This document shows positions 17,096 to 25,750 of a DNA stretch of 64,000 nt, one piece after another. The translations under genes were made by a program, and so were the position numbers. The stretch comes from Clostridium_AM sp900759715 (lineage in GTDB: Bacteria; Bacillota; Clostridia; Clostridiales; Clostridiaceae): NCBI GenBank assembly GCA_900759715.1, contig CAAEXF010000103.1:1-64000 (forward strand), given 5' to 3'. The notes below the pieces were generated by a model, which worked only from the letters and a program-made list of their open reading frames with translations, was not told the DNA's origin and did not search any database. Within the stretch, counting starts at the first letter, position 1. Every line of letters starts with the position of its first letter.

Positions 17096-17141
17096 ATATA
17101 ACCTTAACCAAGTTATGTAAGGGGTTAAGGTTATATTTCTT
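17096..17141. terminator. Second stem-loop, probable terminator
   Basis: A 14-bp stem, ATATAACCTTAACC (17096-17109) with GGTTAAGGTTATAT (17123-17136), is followed by TTCTT. It lies between convergent genes and may serve the flavoprotein gene on the minus strand. Confidence 0.6.
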
Positions 17142-17203
17142 CATTATTTATGATATTATTTTCCGTTTCATAAATGACATATACTTTCAATCTGTGGATA
17201 ATC

Positions 17204-17782
17204 TCATTCCCTATTTATTTTGTTTAAAAGCCAAGCCATATTCTCACCAATCGATTCCATATTTTTCATGCCTTCAGTATCATTAAGTACCTCACCAACT
17301 TCTTTTCCGTATACCATATTCCAATAGGTGCCTCCAACTAAGTACATTTGCATACAGTGTAAGAAATAATTCATAGTATCAAAGGCACGTGTTGCTCCTC
17401 CTCTACGAACAGCAACTACAGAAGCACCTACTTTGTGTTTAAAAATACCCTCATTAGCCTTCGCTACCATTCCAACTCTTTCTAACAAAGCTTTCATATT
17501 TGCTGTAACATCTGCAAAATATACTGGTGAGCCTAAAATAATTCCATCAGCTTCAATCATTTTTTCTATACATTCATTTACAATATCATCTTTAAAAACA
17601 CATTTATTATCTTTGCTTTTAAAACAATTTCCACAGCCTATACATCCATTAATTTTTTTATTAGATAAATCAATTAATTCAGTCTCTATACCTGATTTTT
17701 TTAATTCGCTGAATATTGCCTCTATAATTATAGAAGTATTTCCATCTTTTCGTGCACTTCCATTGATAGCTATAACTTTCAT
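17204..17782 (-). CDS. Iron-sulfur flavoprotein / FMN-dependent NAD(P)H reductase
   Basis: This 192-residue flavodoxin-fold protein has the FMN phosphate loop NGSARKDGNTS (7-17) and a cysteine cluster C47-x2-C50-x2-C53-x7-C61. Such a compact cluster is typical of iron-sulfur flavoproteins that bind 4Fe-4S. SPVYFADVTANMKALLER and RRGGATRAFD are conserved family segments. It likely reduces oxygen species or quinone-like compounds. It is transcribed divergently from a LysR-type regulator 167 bases away, which probably controls it. Confidence 0.88.
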   Translation of the reverse strand: MKVIAINGSARKDGNTSIIIEAIFSELKKSGIETELIDLSNKKINGCIGCGNCFKSKDNKCVFKDDIVNECIEKMIEADGIILGSPVYFADVTANMKALLERVGMVAKANEGIFKHKVGASVVAVRRGGATRAFDTMNYFLHCMQMYLVGGTYWNMVYGKEVGEVLNDTEGMKNMESIGENMAWLLNKINRE

Positions 17783-17949
17783 TTATATATCACTCCTAAT
17801 TAATAATTATTGTTTTAAATTATACTGTTTTGTGCTAAAATTTATTTAATATGTTGTACAACTTAATTTTATTATATTTTATTTATAGAGATTTGAATAA
17901 TAGTAATACTATATATGGTTATAACTATAAGTTATATAAGGAGCGCAAA

Positions 17950-18801
17950 ATGATTAATGCAGATCAAATGAAATATTTTATCGAAATAGTTGAACAAGGC
18001 AGTCTAAATAAAGCTGCACAGCATTTATTTATTTCACAGCCTGCACTTACAAAACAATTAGGAATTTTAGAAAAATCCATGAAATGCAAGTTATTAATAA
18101 GAACACCGAATGGTGTAAAATTAACTGCTTCAGGCAGATATTTCTATGAACGTTCAAAAACAATTACTTCTATGATTAATGAAACTATAACTAAAATCGA
18201 AGGATTTAATAATGGAAATATAATTAGAGTTGGTTCACTACCAAATTTAATAACGTATTTCTTGCCTAAGTATATTGATAAATTCAAAAGCTTAAACCAT
18301 GAAGTATTTATAGATTCTTTGGATACAAACAGTGAATTAATCGCCAGTTTAGATAATGATCTATTTAATATAGTATTTGTATCTGATTCAATTGAAAAGC
18401 CTAATTTTGTTACTATTCCACTAATTGTTGAACCGTTTTTTATTGTTATGAGTAGTACAAATTATTTAGCTAAAATTGATGAAATTGACTTTTTTACAAT
18501 AATAAAAGAAAAGTTGATTTTGTATAAGGATCCATGTCCAATAAGAGCAAAAATTAGAGCGCATTGCAATCTTATGAACCTTATACCAAATATTATATTA
18601 GAACTTGAAGAAACAGAATCAGTTATCAAATATGTTGAACAAGATTTTGGTATAACAATCTTGCCTAAAATGGTTGTCGATAATATAAATAATCCATTAA
18701 TAGTAGTACGTGAGATCAAAAAATTTCCTATTCATAGAGTAGTTTCAGCAGTAGTAAAAAAAGAGGAAAGCTCGATTTTTTTACCAATGCTATTATTATA
18801 A
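17950..18801 (+). CDS. LysR-family transcriptional regulator
   Basis: This 283-residue protein has the LysR winged HTH at residues about 4-62 (MKYFIEIVEQGSLNKAAQHL, then SQPALTKQLGILE), followed by a periplasmic-binding-type effector domain. The start used is the ATG at 17950 after AAGGAG; an upstream in-frame ATG would add 33 residues without homology. A palindrome ATAAC-TATAA-GTTAT (17921-17935) overlaps the leader and could be an autoregulatory site. It is divergent from the iron-sulfur flavoprotein gene, its likely target. The last codons are part of the terminator stem. Confidence 0.88.
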   Translation: MINADQMKYFIEIVEQGSLNKAAQHLFISQPALTKQLGILEKSMKCKLLIRTPNGVKLTASGRYFYERSKTITSMINETITKIEGFNNGNIIRVGSLPNLITYFLPKYIDKFKSLNHEVFIDSLDTNSELIASLDNDLFNIVFVSDSIEKPNFVTIPLIVEPFFIVMSSTNYLAKIDEIDFFTIIKEKLILYKDPCPIRAKIRAHCNLMNLIPNIILELEETESVIKYVEQDFGITILPKMVVDNINNPLIVVREIKKFPIHRVVSAVVKKEESSIFLPMLLL

Positions 18802-18835
18802 ACATTACTTGTAATAATAGCATTGAATTTATTTT
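18785..18835 (+). terminator. Terminator overlapping the LysR stop codon
   Basis: CAATGCTATTATTA (18785-18798) pairs with TAATAATAGCATTG (18812-18825), followed by AATTTATTTT. The 5' arm encodes the last residues of the LysR protein. Confidence 0.7.
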
Positions 18836-18976
18836 ATGATTTGCACTATTCATTATGAACTCTACTTTTATAGATCTAAAAAGATTATCATAATTTCTTA
18901 AATGCTCAATTTTTAAATAATGATTACTCATTACCTACATCATCTAGAGATTCTCCCTCATTATTATCACGGATAT

Positions 18977-19771
18977 TTAAATAAGGTTTTCAGGAATAAA
19001 CTTAGAAGAAATCCTCTTTATCAATACATAATCAAGTATAAAGAGAATACCTCCCCCTATAAGCATTACAACCTTACTAATCAAAAGTACGCCCGTCATT
19101 TGAGCTACTAATATAAGGATCACCGGAATGACAAGAAGACCACTTACTTGCTGTGCTTCCTGGAAGGTTTCTGACTTTGCGGATACCATAACAGTAAATA
19201 CTAGCGATAACAAATTGATTGCTGGGGAAATCCAAAATATTATTATAATCCATTTTATATCTGGAAAAATTAGTCCTCCAAAATAGATAAAACCACCTAT
19301 ATTAAATATGATGCCAAAAACTATAAAGGAAACTAAAGTCACAATGTAAGAAGGTACAAAGACACCTAAAATCTTGGCTCTAAGCAACTGTTCCATGGAT
19401 ATTGGTGTGTAAAGCAGAGACTCCAGAGTTTTATGCTCCTTTTCCCCCACAAAACTGCTGGCTCCAATAACTCCTGAACACATTATTGGAATTATGAGAA
19501 AGTATGGCGGAAACATAAAGCTTACAGCTATTTTTATCAAGAGTTGTGCTGGAGTATACATTGTATATTCATAAGGCAGTTTTTTCATAAGAGGAGCCAT
19601 CTTTGTAAACATACTTGAATCATTCCCAACATATTTAGCACCTATTAGTATTGCTATTGGTATAACTACAACCATAATAATAGGTACAATAGTCATAGGC
19701 ATAATAACCCGCCTTGAACTTGTTATTTCATTTATATCTTTATATATCAATGCTTTTTCATTTCCACTCAT
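18977..19771 (-). CDS. ABC-2 type transporter permease (NatB/LinM-like)
   Basis: This 264-residue protein has about six membrane segments. The cytoplasmic motif GEKEHKTLESLLYTPIS is typical of ABC-2 permeases of sodium or bacteriocin/antibiotic export type. It lies 26 bases downstream of its ATPase gene and forms an operon with an XRE regulator. The substrate cannot be told; sodium or peptide export is common for this architecture. Confidence 0.85.
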   Translation of the reverse strand: MSGNEKALIYKDINEITSSRRVIMPMTIVPIIMVVVIPIAILIGAKYVGNDSSMFTKMAPLMKKLPYEYTMYTPAQLLIKIAVSFMFPPYFLIIPIMCSGVIGASSFVGEKEHKTLESLLYTPISMEQLLRAKILGVFVPSYIVTLVSFIVFGIIFNIGGFIYFGGLIFPDIKWIIIIFWISPAINLLSLVFTVMVSAKSETFQEAQQVSGLLVIPVILILVAQMTGVLLISKVVMLIGGGILFILDYVLIKRISSKFIPENLI

Positions 19772-19797
19772 ATTCTAGCCACTCCTTAACTTTAAGG

Positions 19798-20706
19798 TCA
19801 TACCTTAGTATTTCCTTTTATATATCTAAAGTACAATTGTTCTAGTGACCATTTCTGCTGAACAGCCTCATAAATTTCCCCTCCACTTGTCAGTATGACT
19901 TGTATTAGACTATTTACCTCTTTGTCATCTAGAATAGGTTTGCTATATATATCATTACCTTCATGAGTAAATCCAAATTCTTTAGAAACATTTCTCCCCC
20001 TAATTTTCAATTGAAGAACCGCATTTTTCCTTGAAGCAAGCTCATCAAATGTACCTAAACCAAGGATATCGCCATTGTTTATAAAACCATATAGTGTGCA
20101 AATATCTTCAGCATACTTTAATTGGTGGGTACAAAGAAAGATTGTAACCTCGTTTTCCTCTGCAAGTTCTTTTATAAGCCTTGTAACATTCATCGCATTT
20201 TCTGGATCTAAACCAGAAGTAGGTTCATCAAGAAATAAAATTTGAGGATTGTGAACTAGTGCTATAGCTAAGGACACTCTCTTTCTCATTCCTGTACTAA
20301 AAGACTTTACCTTTTTATTCTTTACATCCAGTAACTCCAGCCTTTTCAATATAAAATCAGTCCGTTTATTAATGGATTTTTCATCCATTCCATGCATTTT
20401 CCCAAAGAATATTAGGTTTTGCTCAGCAGTAAGGTTCTCATAGCAGGATGAACTTTCTGTCATAACTCCACATAATCTATGAATCTCAAGATTATTTTCC
20501 CCCACAGGTATCCCTAAAATTTCAGCATATCCTGATGTTTTCGAAAGAATTCCATTGAGAATTCTAACTGTAGTGGTTTTCCCTGAACCATTAGGGCCGA
20601 GAAACCCAAATATCTCACCTTTTGATATACTTAAGTTTATATTATTTAAAGCATTAGTCTGACCATCATAAGACTTTTTAAGATTTTCTATATTTATTGC
20701 ATTCAT
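19798..20706 (-). CDS. ABC transporter ATP-binding protein
   Basis: This 302-residue ATPase has Walker A GPNGSGKTT (about 37-45), signature FSTGMRKRVSLA and Walker B ILFLDEPTSGLDP. A C-terminal extension of about 80 residues is typical of drug or sodium export ATPases. The ATG at 20706 follows AGGTG; the upstream GTG overlaps that ribosome binding site. Its first 29 bases overlap the end of the XRE gene, so translation is coupled. Confidence 0.92.
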   Translation of the reverse strand: MNAINIENLKKSYDGQTNALNNINLSISKGEIFGFLGPNGSGKTTTVRILNGILSKTSGYAEILGIPVGENNLEIHRLCGVMTESSSCYENLTAEQNLIFFGKMHGMDEKSINKRTDFILKRLELLDVKNKKVKSFSTGMRKRVSLAIALVHNPQILFLDEPTSGLDPENAMNVTRLIKELAEENEVTIFLCTHQLKYAEDICTLYGFINNGDILGLGTFDELASRKNAVLQLKIRGRNVSKEFGFTHEGNDIYSKPILDDKEVNSLIQVILTSGGEIYEAVQQKWSLEQLYFRYIKGNTKV

Positions 20707-21823
20707 TTTTTTCACCTAACTTTTCTTTTAACTTTTTAACAAGAAAACTATAGCGCTCATCTTCTTTGAGAGGTTCGAATGCAGGATTTTCAGCAACTAC
20801 GCTAACAAGATTTTTCTTAATTACGATCTCATCTATCGGGGTGTTTATTCCAATATAATTATTATCTTCAAGCCATTTATCTACATAAGTAAAATATTTA
20901 TTTTCTTTAAAACTCAATGGAAACTGAATACTACAAACAGTGTTCACATATTGCGCTAATGCATCTAGTGCCTTTTCCTTCTTTTCTTGAATCAAATACC
21001 CTTGTGCTGCAACTATATGAATTCCTAAAACATCATTTGTCCAGATCTCTTTTAAATTAAAACAATCAATAATCTGAATGCCCTGGGAATAAATTTTCTC
21101 AAACAAAGCTGGTTCCATCATGTTTAAGGAAAGATAATTACTTAAAAGCGTTAACGTGTTTATTACCTTATTATAAAGTAGTATTTGGTTCACTTCCTTT
21201 GCTTTACCAGCTTCCCCCTGTACCCTATATGCGTTAATCAATATAACGTCATCTCCGCTATATGGATCTAATTTATTATCCAGCAGGTGAATAACCTCTT
21301 TGCTATTTCCCAGTGCCATCTCTGCCAAGGCTTCCATAGTATTTGCTTTTTTTATATAAGAAATATCCTCTGATTCATCTTTTACTCTCTTACTTAGCAA
21401 TATACATTTCTGAAAAATTTCTTTCTTTATTACATCAGTTTTTGCTAAAGTCGAATAGTTTAATAACAATTGAATCATAGAAATCAAAAATGGAAAGCAT
21501 GAATAATACTTTTTTATTAATTTATTGCACTGTTCTATTACTTCATCAAATGGCTTTACTGCAAATTCATGTGAAAGCTTATTATAGATTTTTTTAATAT
21601 CCTCCTTTGTAAGCTGCACCGAATATCCTAATAATTCATCCACTGAAATATTAAAATAAGTTGCAAGCTCAGGAAGAAGTAAAATATCAGGATAACTTAA
21701 TCCAGATTCCCATTTAGAGACAGAAGCTTTAGAAACTCCAATGTAATCTGCTAGCTGTTCCTGTGTTATTCCCTTTTCTTTTCTCTTTTGAACAATACAT
21801 CTACCTATATTTAATTCCTTCAT
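20678..21823 (-). CDS. XRE-family regulator with helical (TPR-like) C-terminal domain
   Basis: This 381-residue protein has an N-terminal HTH_3 domain (residues about 7-62; KEKGITQEQLADYIGVSKAS). The long all-helical C-terminal region looks like TPR-type repeats, as in peptide-responsive or self-sensing regulators of the Rgg/PlcR type. The ATG at 21823 follows AGAGGTG. It is the first gene of an operon with an ABC exporter, which it probably controls. The effector is unknown. Confidence 0.85.
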   Translation of the reverse strand: MKELNIGRCIVQKRKEKGITQEQLADYIGVSKASVSKWESGLSYPDILLLPELATYFNISVDELLGYSVQLTKEDIKKIYNKLSHEFAVKPFDEVIEQCNKLIKKYYSCFPFLISMIQLLLNYSTLAKTDVIKKEIFQKCILLSKRVKDESEDISYIKKANTMEALAEMALGNSKEVIHLLDNKLDPYSGDDVILINAYRVQGEAGKAKEVNQILLYNKVINTLTLLSNYLSLNMMEPALFEKIYSQGIQIIDCFNLKEIWTNDVLGIHIVAAQGYLIQEKKEKALDALAQYVNTVCSIQFPLSFKENKYFTYVDKWLEDNNYIGINTPIDEIVIKKNLVSVVAENPAFEPLKEDERYSFLVKKLKEKLGEKNECNKYRKS

Positions 21824-21933
21824 ATCTAACACCTCTAATAATATTTTATGTAGCAGCTCATCTTTCGTAAATGGATTTGTAGTTGACCTTAGTAGAAAAA
21901 GTTAACTAACAGGAAACTTCATTTCATAATTAA

Positions 21934-21962
21934 AGCCCTGCTTCTTTTAATTAAGCAAGGCT
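21934..21962. terminator. Hairpin of the AAGCC-TGC / GCA-GGCTT family
   Basis: AGCC-TGCTT pairs with AAGCA-GGCT around a TTTTAATT-type loop. Similar hairpin arms with the shared TTAAGCA motif occur at 43592-43625 and (right arm only) near 46930. The rest of 21824-22125 holds no gene I can support. Confidence 0.45.
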
Positions 21963-22125
21963 AATATAAACAAACTATTCTCAAAGGGTACTTTTTTATT
22001 ACTCCCTGCATCCTTCAAATATCTCAGTTACATTCTAGTAACCTTTTTATCCTGATGACAATAATATAGAATTATAATCTTATATTATTGTTACTAAAAT
22101 AATAAAATGGAGGGGTGGTAAGAAA

Positions 22126-22587
22126 ATGAATCATGATCCAGTATTTACACTTCTAGCTATTGGTGGTACTTTTACATTCATAACACTTATTGTATCTATA
22201 ATACTGTATGTGCTTTCATCTATAGGTTTTTATAAGTTAGCAACAAATCAAAAGATTAATAATCCTTGGATTGCCTGGATACCGATAGCTAACCTTTACG
22301 TCTTAGGTAGCATAATAAAGAATCTTAAAATTGATTCTTACGAAATTCCGAGGCTTGAGTTAGTATTGCCCATCGGCTGTCTCTTATCAATATTACTTGA
22401 GGTTATTCCTTTAATTGGATGGATTATCAGTATCGCTTACTTTGTATTATTCTTAATTTCACTTTTTAAACTATACAAAATCTATAGACCTAATCAAGCA
22501 ATTGTATGGATAATAATAAGTATTATACTTCCGTTTATGATGCCTATTTTTATATTTATTATAAGAAATGATACTCCCACTGCATAA
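22126..22587 (+). CDS. Conserved membrane protein, function unknown
   Basis: This 153-residue protein has four to five hydrophobic helices covering most of its length. NPWIAWIPIANLYVLG is a conserved segment of small clostridial membrane proteins of unknown role. The ribosome binding site is GGAGGGGTGG. It stands alone between an XRE-ABC operon and a small minus-strand gene; context gives no function. Confidence 0.65.
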   Translation: MNHDPVFTLLAIGGTFTFITLIVSIILYVLSSIGFYKLATNQKINNPWIAWIPIANLYVLGSIIKNLKIDSYEIPRLELVLPIGCLLSILLEVIPLIGWIISIAYFVLFLISLFKLYKIYRPNQAIVWIIISIILPFMMPIFIFIIRNDTPTA

Positions 22588-22680
22588 CTAAGAAAATAAC
22601 TCTAATAAAATTCAGTTAAATATAGAAAAGCAAATAAAGAGCCAGTTAGTATTCTTAAGAATTCTTAACCGGCTAATATG

Positions 22681-22860
22681 TCAAATATACCCTTCTATTT
22701 TACAATTAATAAATTCCTTCATAGCTTCTTTTCCATCAGCAATTGCTTTAATTATTGCAACTTCATCAATAAATTCTTTGTCATCTTGTATATGTGATTC
22801 TACTATTTCAAATTTGACAAATTGTTCTGGATAAAGTTCTCTAACTTCTTGCCATTTCAT
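22681..22860 (-). CDS. Small conserved protein, possibly truncated
   Basis: A 59-codon gene starts MKWQEVRELYPEQFVKFEI after AGAGGTGATTCAAA. The start resembles a small family beginning MTWQEVRELYPNQWV that is usually about 70 residues and ends in a YYVFHT-type strand. Here the C terminus stops early (KEFINCKIEGYI), so it may be shortened. A GTTA/TAAC hairpin follows at about 22637-22674 on the other side of the stop. No function can be assigned. Confidence 0.6.
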   Translation of the reverse strand: MKWQEVRELYPEQFVKFEIVESHIQDDKEFIDEVAIIKAIADGKEAMKEFINCKIEGYI

Positions 22861-23004
22861 TTTGAATCACCTCTTGACTTAAAATTCTAATAATCTATAT
22901 ACTAATTATATCATAATTTTATTAAGTTACTATACTAGAGAATGTACACTAATTTTTACACGGCTTATACTTGCCTTGCTTTTTACTTAGAAAGGAGCTA
23001 CAAA

Positions 23005-23460
23005 TTGGATATTATACTTGTAGAAGATAAAGATAGCAGCTTAGAGGTACAGATTAAGTATCCAAGCATGAATGCACAAGTACAGCAGCTTATACAAAAA
23101 ATTAAGAGCCTTGATATAAAAATAGTCGGAAGTGACAATGAAAAAAATACCTTACTTAATATTTATGATATTTTTTACATTGAAAGTGTTGATCGAAAAA
23201 CCTTTATTTATACAAAAGATCAGGTTTTTAGAAGCAATAAAAAGCTATATGAGCTGCTTCAAGAATTGAAGGAATTTGGTTTTGTTCAAATAAATAAATC
23301 CTGCATTATGAATATGGAAGTATTAGGTAGTGTAAAAACTATCTTTAATAGCCGATTAAAAGCTACCTTGATTAATGGTGAAAAAGTTATTATTACAAGA
23401 ACTTATATTCCAGAAGTTAAAAAATGGCTGGATGGGGAGGCAGAACACTATGAAGAATAA
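23005..23460 (+). CDS. LytTR-domain transcriptional regulator
   Basis: This 151-residue regulator has a C-terminal LytTR DNA-binding domain (about 55-145: IYDIFYIESVDRKTFIY, then LLQELKEFGFVQINKS, then LINGEKVIITRTYIPEVK). There is no receiver domain. The TTG start at 23005 follows GAAAGGAG; a longer ATG frame has no ribosome binding site. The gene overlaps the next, a DUF3021 membrane protein, a standard pairing in which the membrane partner restrains the regulator. A direct repeat at 23907-23940 is a candidate binding site. Confidence 0.88.
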   Translation: MDIILVEDKDSSLEVQIKYPSMNAQVQQLIQKIKSLDIKIVGSDNEKNTLLNIYDIFYIESVDRKTFIYTKDQVFRSNKKLYELLQELKEFGFVQINKSCIMNMEVLGSVKTIFNSRLKATLINGEKVIITRTYIPEVKKWLDGEAEHYEE

Positions 23461-23872
23461 AGGAAAAATTATCAGAGATTATATTATTGCAAGCCTTGCA
23501 GTGAGTATGCTTATTGTATTTTGGGTATTTTGCATAGATGCTATTTATTATCATCTATGGTCAAGCTTTAAAGTCATTAACTCCATAGTGGCTTATGCTT
23601 TTATAATATGTTTAGTTGAGATAATAATTAGATCAGTGTTAGATAATAAGCCTGTGATTTCCATGTTTGCAGAATACTTAGTAGTTGTACTCCTATTCTT
23701 TGTATTTGGAATAAAGTTTAACTGGTATCCAAAAGATTCAGAATGGTTTGCATTTATTTATACAATTCCTGTGTATGCGGTTGGATATTTGCTGCGATTG
23801 GTAGGTGCAAGAAGAGATGCTGAGCACATCAATAAGAGATTAAAAGACAGAAAAAAGAAAGTAAAACATTAG
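23450..23872 (+). CDS. DUF3021 membrane protein
   Basis: This 140-residue protein has four membrane helices (about 13-32, 41-62, 72-90 and 98-118) and a basic Lys/Arg tail. It matches the DUF3021 family found directly downstream of LytTR regulators. The ATG at 23450 lies 11 bases inside the end of the LytTR gene and follows GGGGAGG, so translation is coupled. It probably sequesters or modulates the LytTR protein at the membrane, by analogy with such pairs. Confidence 0.85.
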   Translation: MKNKGKIIRDYIIASLAVSMLIVFWVFCIDAIYYHLWSSFKVINSIVAYAFIICLVEIIIRSVLDNKPVISMFAEYLVVVLLFFVFGIKFNWYPKDSEWFAFIYTIPVYAVGYLLRLVGARRDAEHINKRLKDRKKKVKH

Positions 23873-23882
23873 AAAATAGTAA

Positions 23883-23907
23883 AAGCTGCCAAATGGCGGC
23901 TTTTTTT
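23883..23907 (+). terminator. Terminator of the LytTR-DUF3021 operon
   Basis: AAGCTGCC pairs with GGCGGCTT (one G:T) and is followed by seven T residues. Confidence 0.85.
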
Positions 23908-23940
23908 GTAACTCATGACAAGATATTTGTAACACATGAC
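23907..23940 (+). promoter_or_regulatory. Direct-repeat operator candidate (LytTR-type)
   Basis: TGTAACTCATGAC (23907-23919) and TGTAACACATGAC (23928-23940) match at 12 of 13 positions and lie exactly 21 bases apart, two helical turns. This is the geometry of LytTR-domain binding sites. It sits between the LytTR operon and the hydrolase gene at 24017. Confidence 0.5.
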
Positions 23941-24016
23941 TACTGTTATTGCAGGTGGTATATGCGAATGCTAGGATGTAGTTAAGTAATCAATACCAAA
24001 GAAAGGAACTATAAGA

Positions 24017-25171
24017 ATGGAAAAACATAAAACAATTACTCTTTTTGAAGGAAATCTATTAAGAAAGGTGAAAAAAATAATGCTAATTTTACTTTCTACG
24101 ATTGCTTTCTGCATATTTGCACTGACAGTTATTCTATTAATACAAAGTCCAGGAAAAATAAAGCCTATGTTATATAAAAATGGAAATATTCTAAAAGGCA
24201 GTATTTCAGAAAAGACCTATGTAAAAATTAATGGAGTTAATATGGGTATGGTTATTAAAAGTAAAAACACCTCAAATCCAGTACTGCTCTTTGTTCATGG
24301 CGGTCCTGGTATGCCTGAATATCCTCTTACTGAAAAATATCCTACCGGACTTGAAGATCATTTCACATTTGTATGGTGGGATCAAAGAGGCTCAGGATTG
24401 TCTTATCAAAGTGATATGTCAAAGGATAAAATGACCACCGAGCAGTTTGTATCTGATACCATAGAGGTATCTAAATATCTCCGCAATCGTTTTGGACAAG
24501 ATAAAATATATCTTATGGCTCACTCCTGGGGTTCTTATATAGGCATACAGGCAGCAGCAAAAGCACCTGAATTATATCATGCCTATATTGGAATGGGACA
24601 AATATCAAATCAAATGGAATCTGAAAAAATTGCCTATGACTATATGCTTAAGTATTACAAAACAACAGGAGATGGAAAAACTGTAAATAAGCTTCAGGGA
24701 TTATCCTTTAAAACAATGGATCATATACCAAAAGAATATAATCGTATAAGAGATGATGTTATTCATAGGGCAGAAATTGGCACCACTCATAAAATGAACT
24801 CTGTAATCACAGGAATATTTATGCCAGTTATGGAGAACCCTGAATATACCCTTAGAGAAAAGATAAATATATGGCGTGGAATGGCATTTTCAAAATCCAC
24901 TGTTTTAAGTAAGGAACTTTACAGTACAGATTTGAGTACTAAGGTAACAAAGCTTGATATTCCAGCATATTTCTTTTCAGGAATATACGATTATACAGTA
25001 AATTATTCCATGTCAGAAGCTTATTTAAAGAAACTTCAAGCACCTGTAAAAGGCTTTTATCTTTTTAATGAATCTGCCCACAGCCCAATATTTGAAGAGC
25101 CTGAAAAAGTTATGCAAATTATGCAGGAGGATGTGGAAAATAAAAAGATTCACCTAGCTGATACTTACTAA
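24017..25171 (+). CDS. Membrane-anchored alpha/beta hydrolase (S33-like)
   Basis: This 384-residue protein has an N-terminal membrane segment (about 19-42) and an alpha/beta hydrolase fold outside. Visible are the oxyanion motif HGGPG (94-98), WWDQRGSGLS (120-129), the nucleophile Ser170 in MAHSWGSYIG, and a likely acid and histidine in SGIYDYTV and ESAHSPIFEEP. The pattern is that of proline-iminopeptidase-like S33 hydrolases. It follows the LytTR/DUF3021 operon and a direct-repeat site, so it may be a LytTR target. The substrate is unknown. Confidence 0.85.
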   Translation: MEKHKTITLFEGNLLRKVKKIMLILLSTIAFCIFALTVILLIQSPGKIKPMLYKNGNILKGSISEKTYVKINGVNMGMVIKSKNTSNPVLLFVHGGPGMPEYPLTEKYPTGLEDHFTFVWWDQRGSGLSYQSDMSKDKMTTEQFVSDTIEVSKYLRNRFGQDKIYLMAHSWGSYIGIQAAAKAPELYHAYIGMGQISNQMESEKIAYDYMLKYYKTTGDGKTVNKLQGLSFKTMDHIPKEYNRIRDDVIHRAEIGTTHKMNSVITGIFMPVMENPEYTLREKINIWRGMAFSKSTVLSKELYSTDLSTKVTKLDIPAYFFSGIYDYTVNYSMSEAYLKKLQAPVKGFYLFNESAHSPIFEEPEKVMQIMQEDVENKKIHLADTY

Positions 25172-25279
25172 AGTCTATAGAGCCTTTTTTAATCTTGCAA
25201 ACCTACTGAACTTATATGAAAGTTTACCTTCTTTAAAATGTGTTCCTGCTGATATTCCTTATAATATGCAATTAACAGT

Positions 25280-25311
25280 AGAAAAGGCATAGCAAATGTT
25301 ATACCTTTTCT
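25280..25311. terminator. Hairpin, probable terminator
   Basis: AGAAAAGG pairs with CCTTTTCT (25280-25287, 25304-25311) with an inner ATA/TAT. It lies between the hydrolase gene and the decayed fragments on the other strand. Confidence 0.55.
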
Positions 25312-25353
25312 GCAAACTCTAATAATTATATTTTCAAGATATTCCAATCTAGT

Positions 25354-25552
25354 TTAACAATAAACTTCCACTATTTTTTTATTCCTATCACCTATGTTTA
25401 CACTAACTTCCTCTAATTTCCCCACTTCACCGTTTTCCTTTCTAAAATCAAATATTAAGAGATAACCTTCTGAAAGATTATATTGCTCTAAGTACTCTCC
25501 CAACTGCATTAAACTTTTTTATGGTACTCTTCGCCTCTCCACCTTATTAATG
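25354..25552 (-). pseudogene. Decayed C terminus of an AAA-ATPase/PD-(D/E)XK protein
   Basis: Two frames translate to pieces of the same C-terminal region as in the intact gene at 4786-6327: WRGEEYHKKV in one, then QLGEYLEQYNLSEGYLLIF in another, ending at a stop at 25354. The intact protein reads QLAEYMKEQGVKEGYLLTF at the matching place. A frameshift separates the pieces and the N-terminal 450 residues are gone. Confidence 0.7.
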
Positions 25553-25564
25553 CTTAAATTTAAT

Positions 25565-25750
25565 TTATAAGCTTTTTATTTCGTCTAAGAAAGCACTCCT
25601 TTTCTTATTTTTTATTTTTATCTGAAAGAGCTTTTGTTCCCATTCTGTTTCATCTTTTAATATTTCAATATATATTTCTTTTACTTTTTTCAAATATAAA
25701 AAAGCTATTTTATAGTATTTTCTTTTTCCATTTTCATTTAATGCATCCAC
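25565..25750 (-). pseudogene. Orphan C-terminal fragment (SWIM-protein-like tail)
   Basis: This 61-codon frame overlaps the end of the CoaD-like gene by 13 bases. Its sequence (YYKIAFLYLKKVKEIY, then EWEQKLFQIKIKNKKRSAFL) resembles the C-terminal tail of SWIM zinc-finger proteins in which helices end in RRRPALLDEL-type sequence. No start with a ribosome binding site exists and the upstream frame closes soon, so it is probably a remnant. Confidence 0.4.

Noticed and set aside
17851..17949. 33-codon N-terminal extension of the LysR regulator
   Set aside because: The HTH begins right after the ATG at 17950, which has AAGGAG upstream.
25172..25279. Possible further gene fragment after the hydrolase gene
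   Set aside because: No frame gives recognisable sequence; nothing could be supported.
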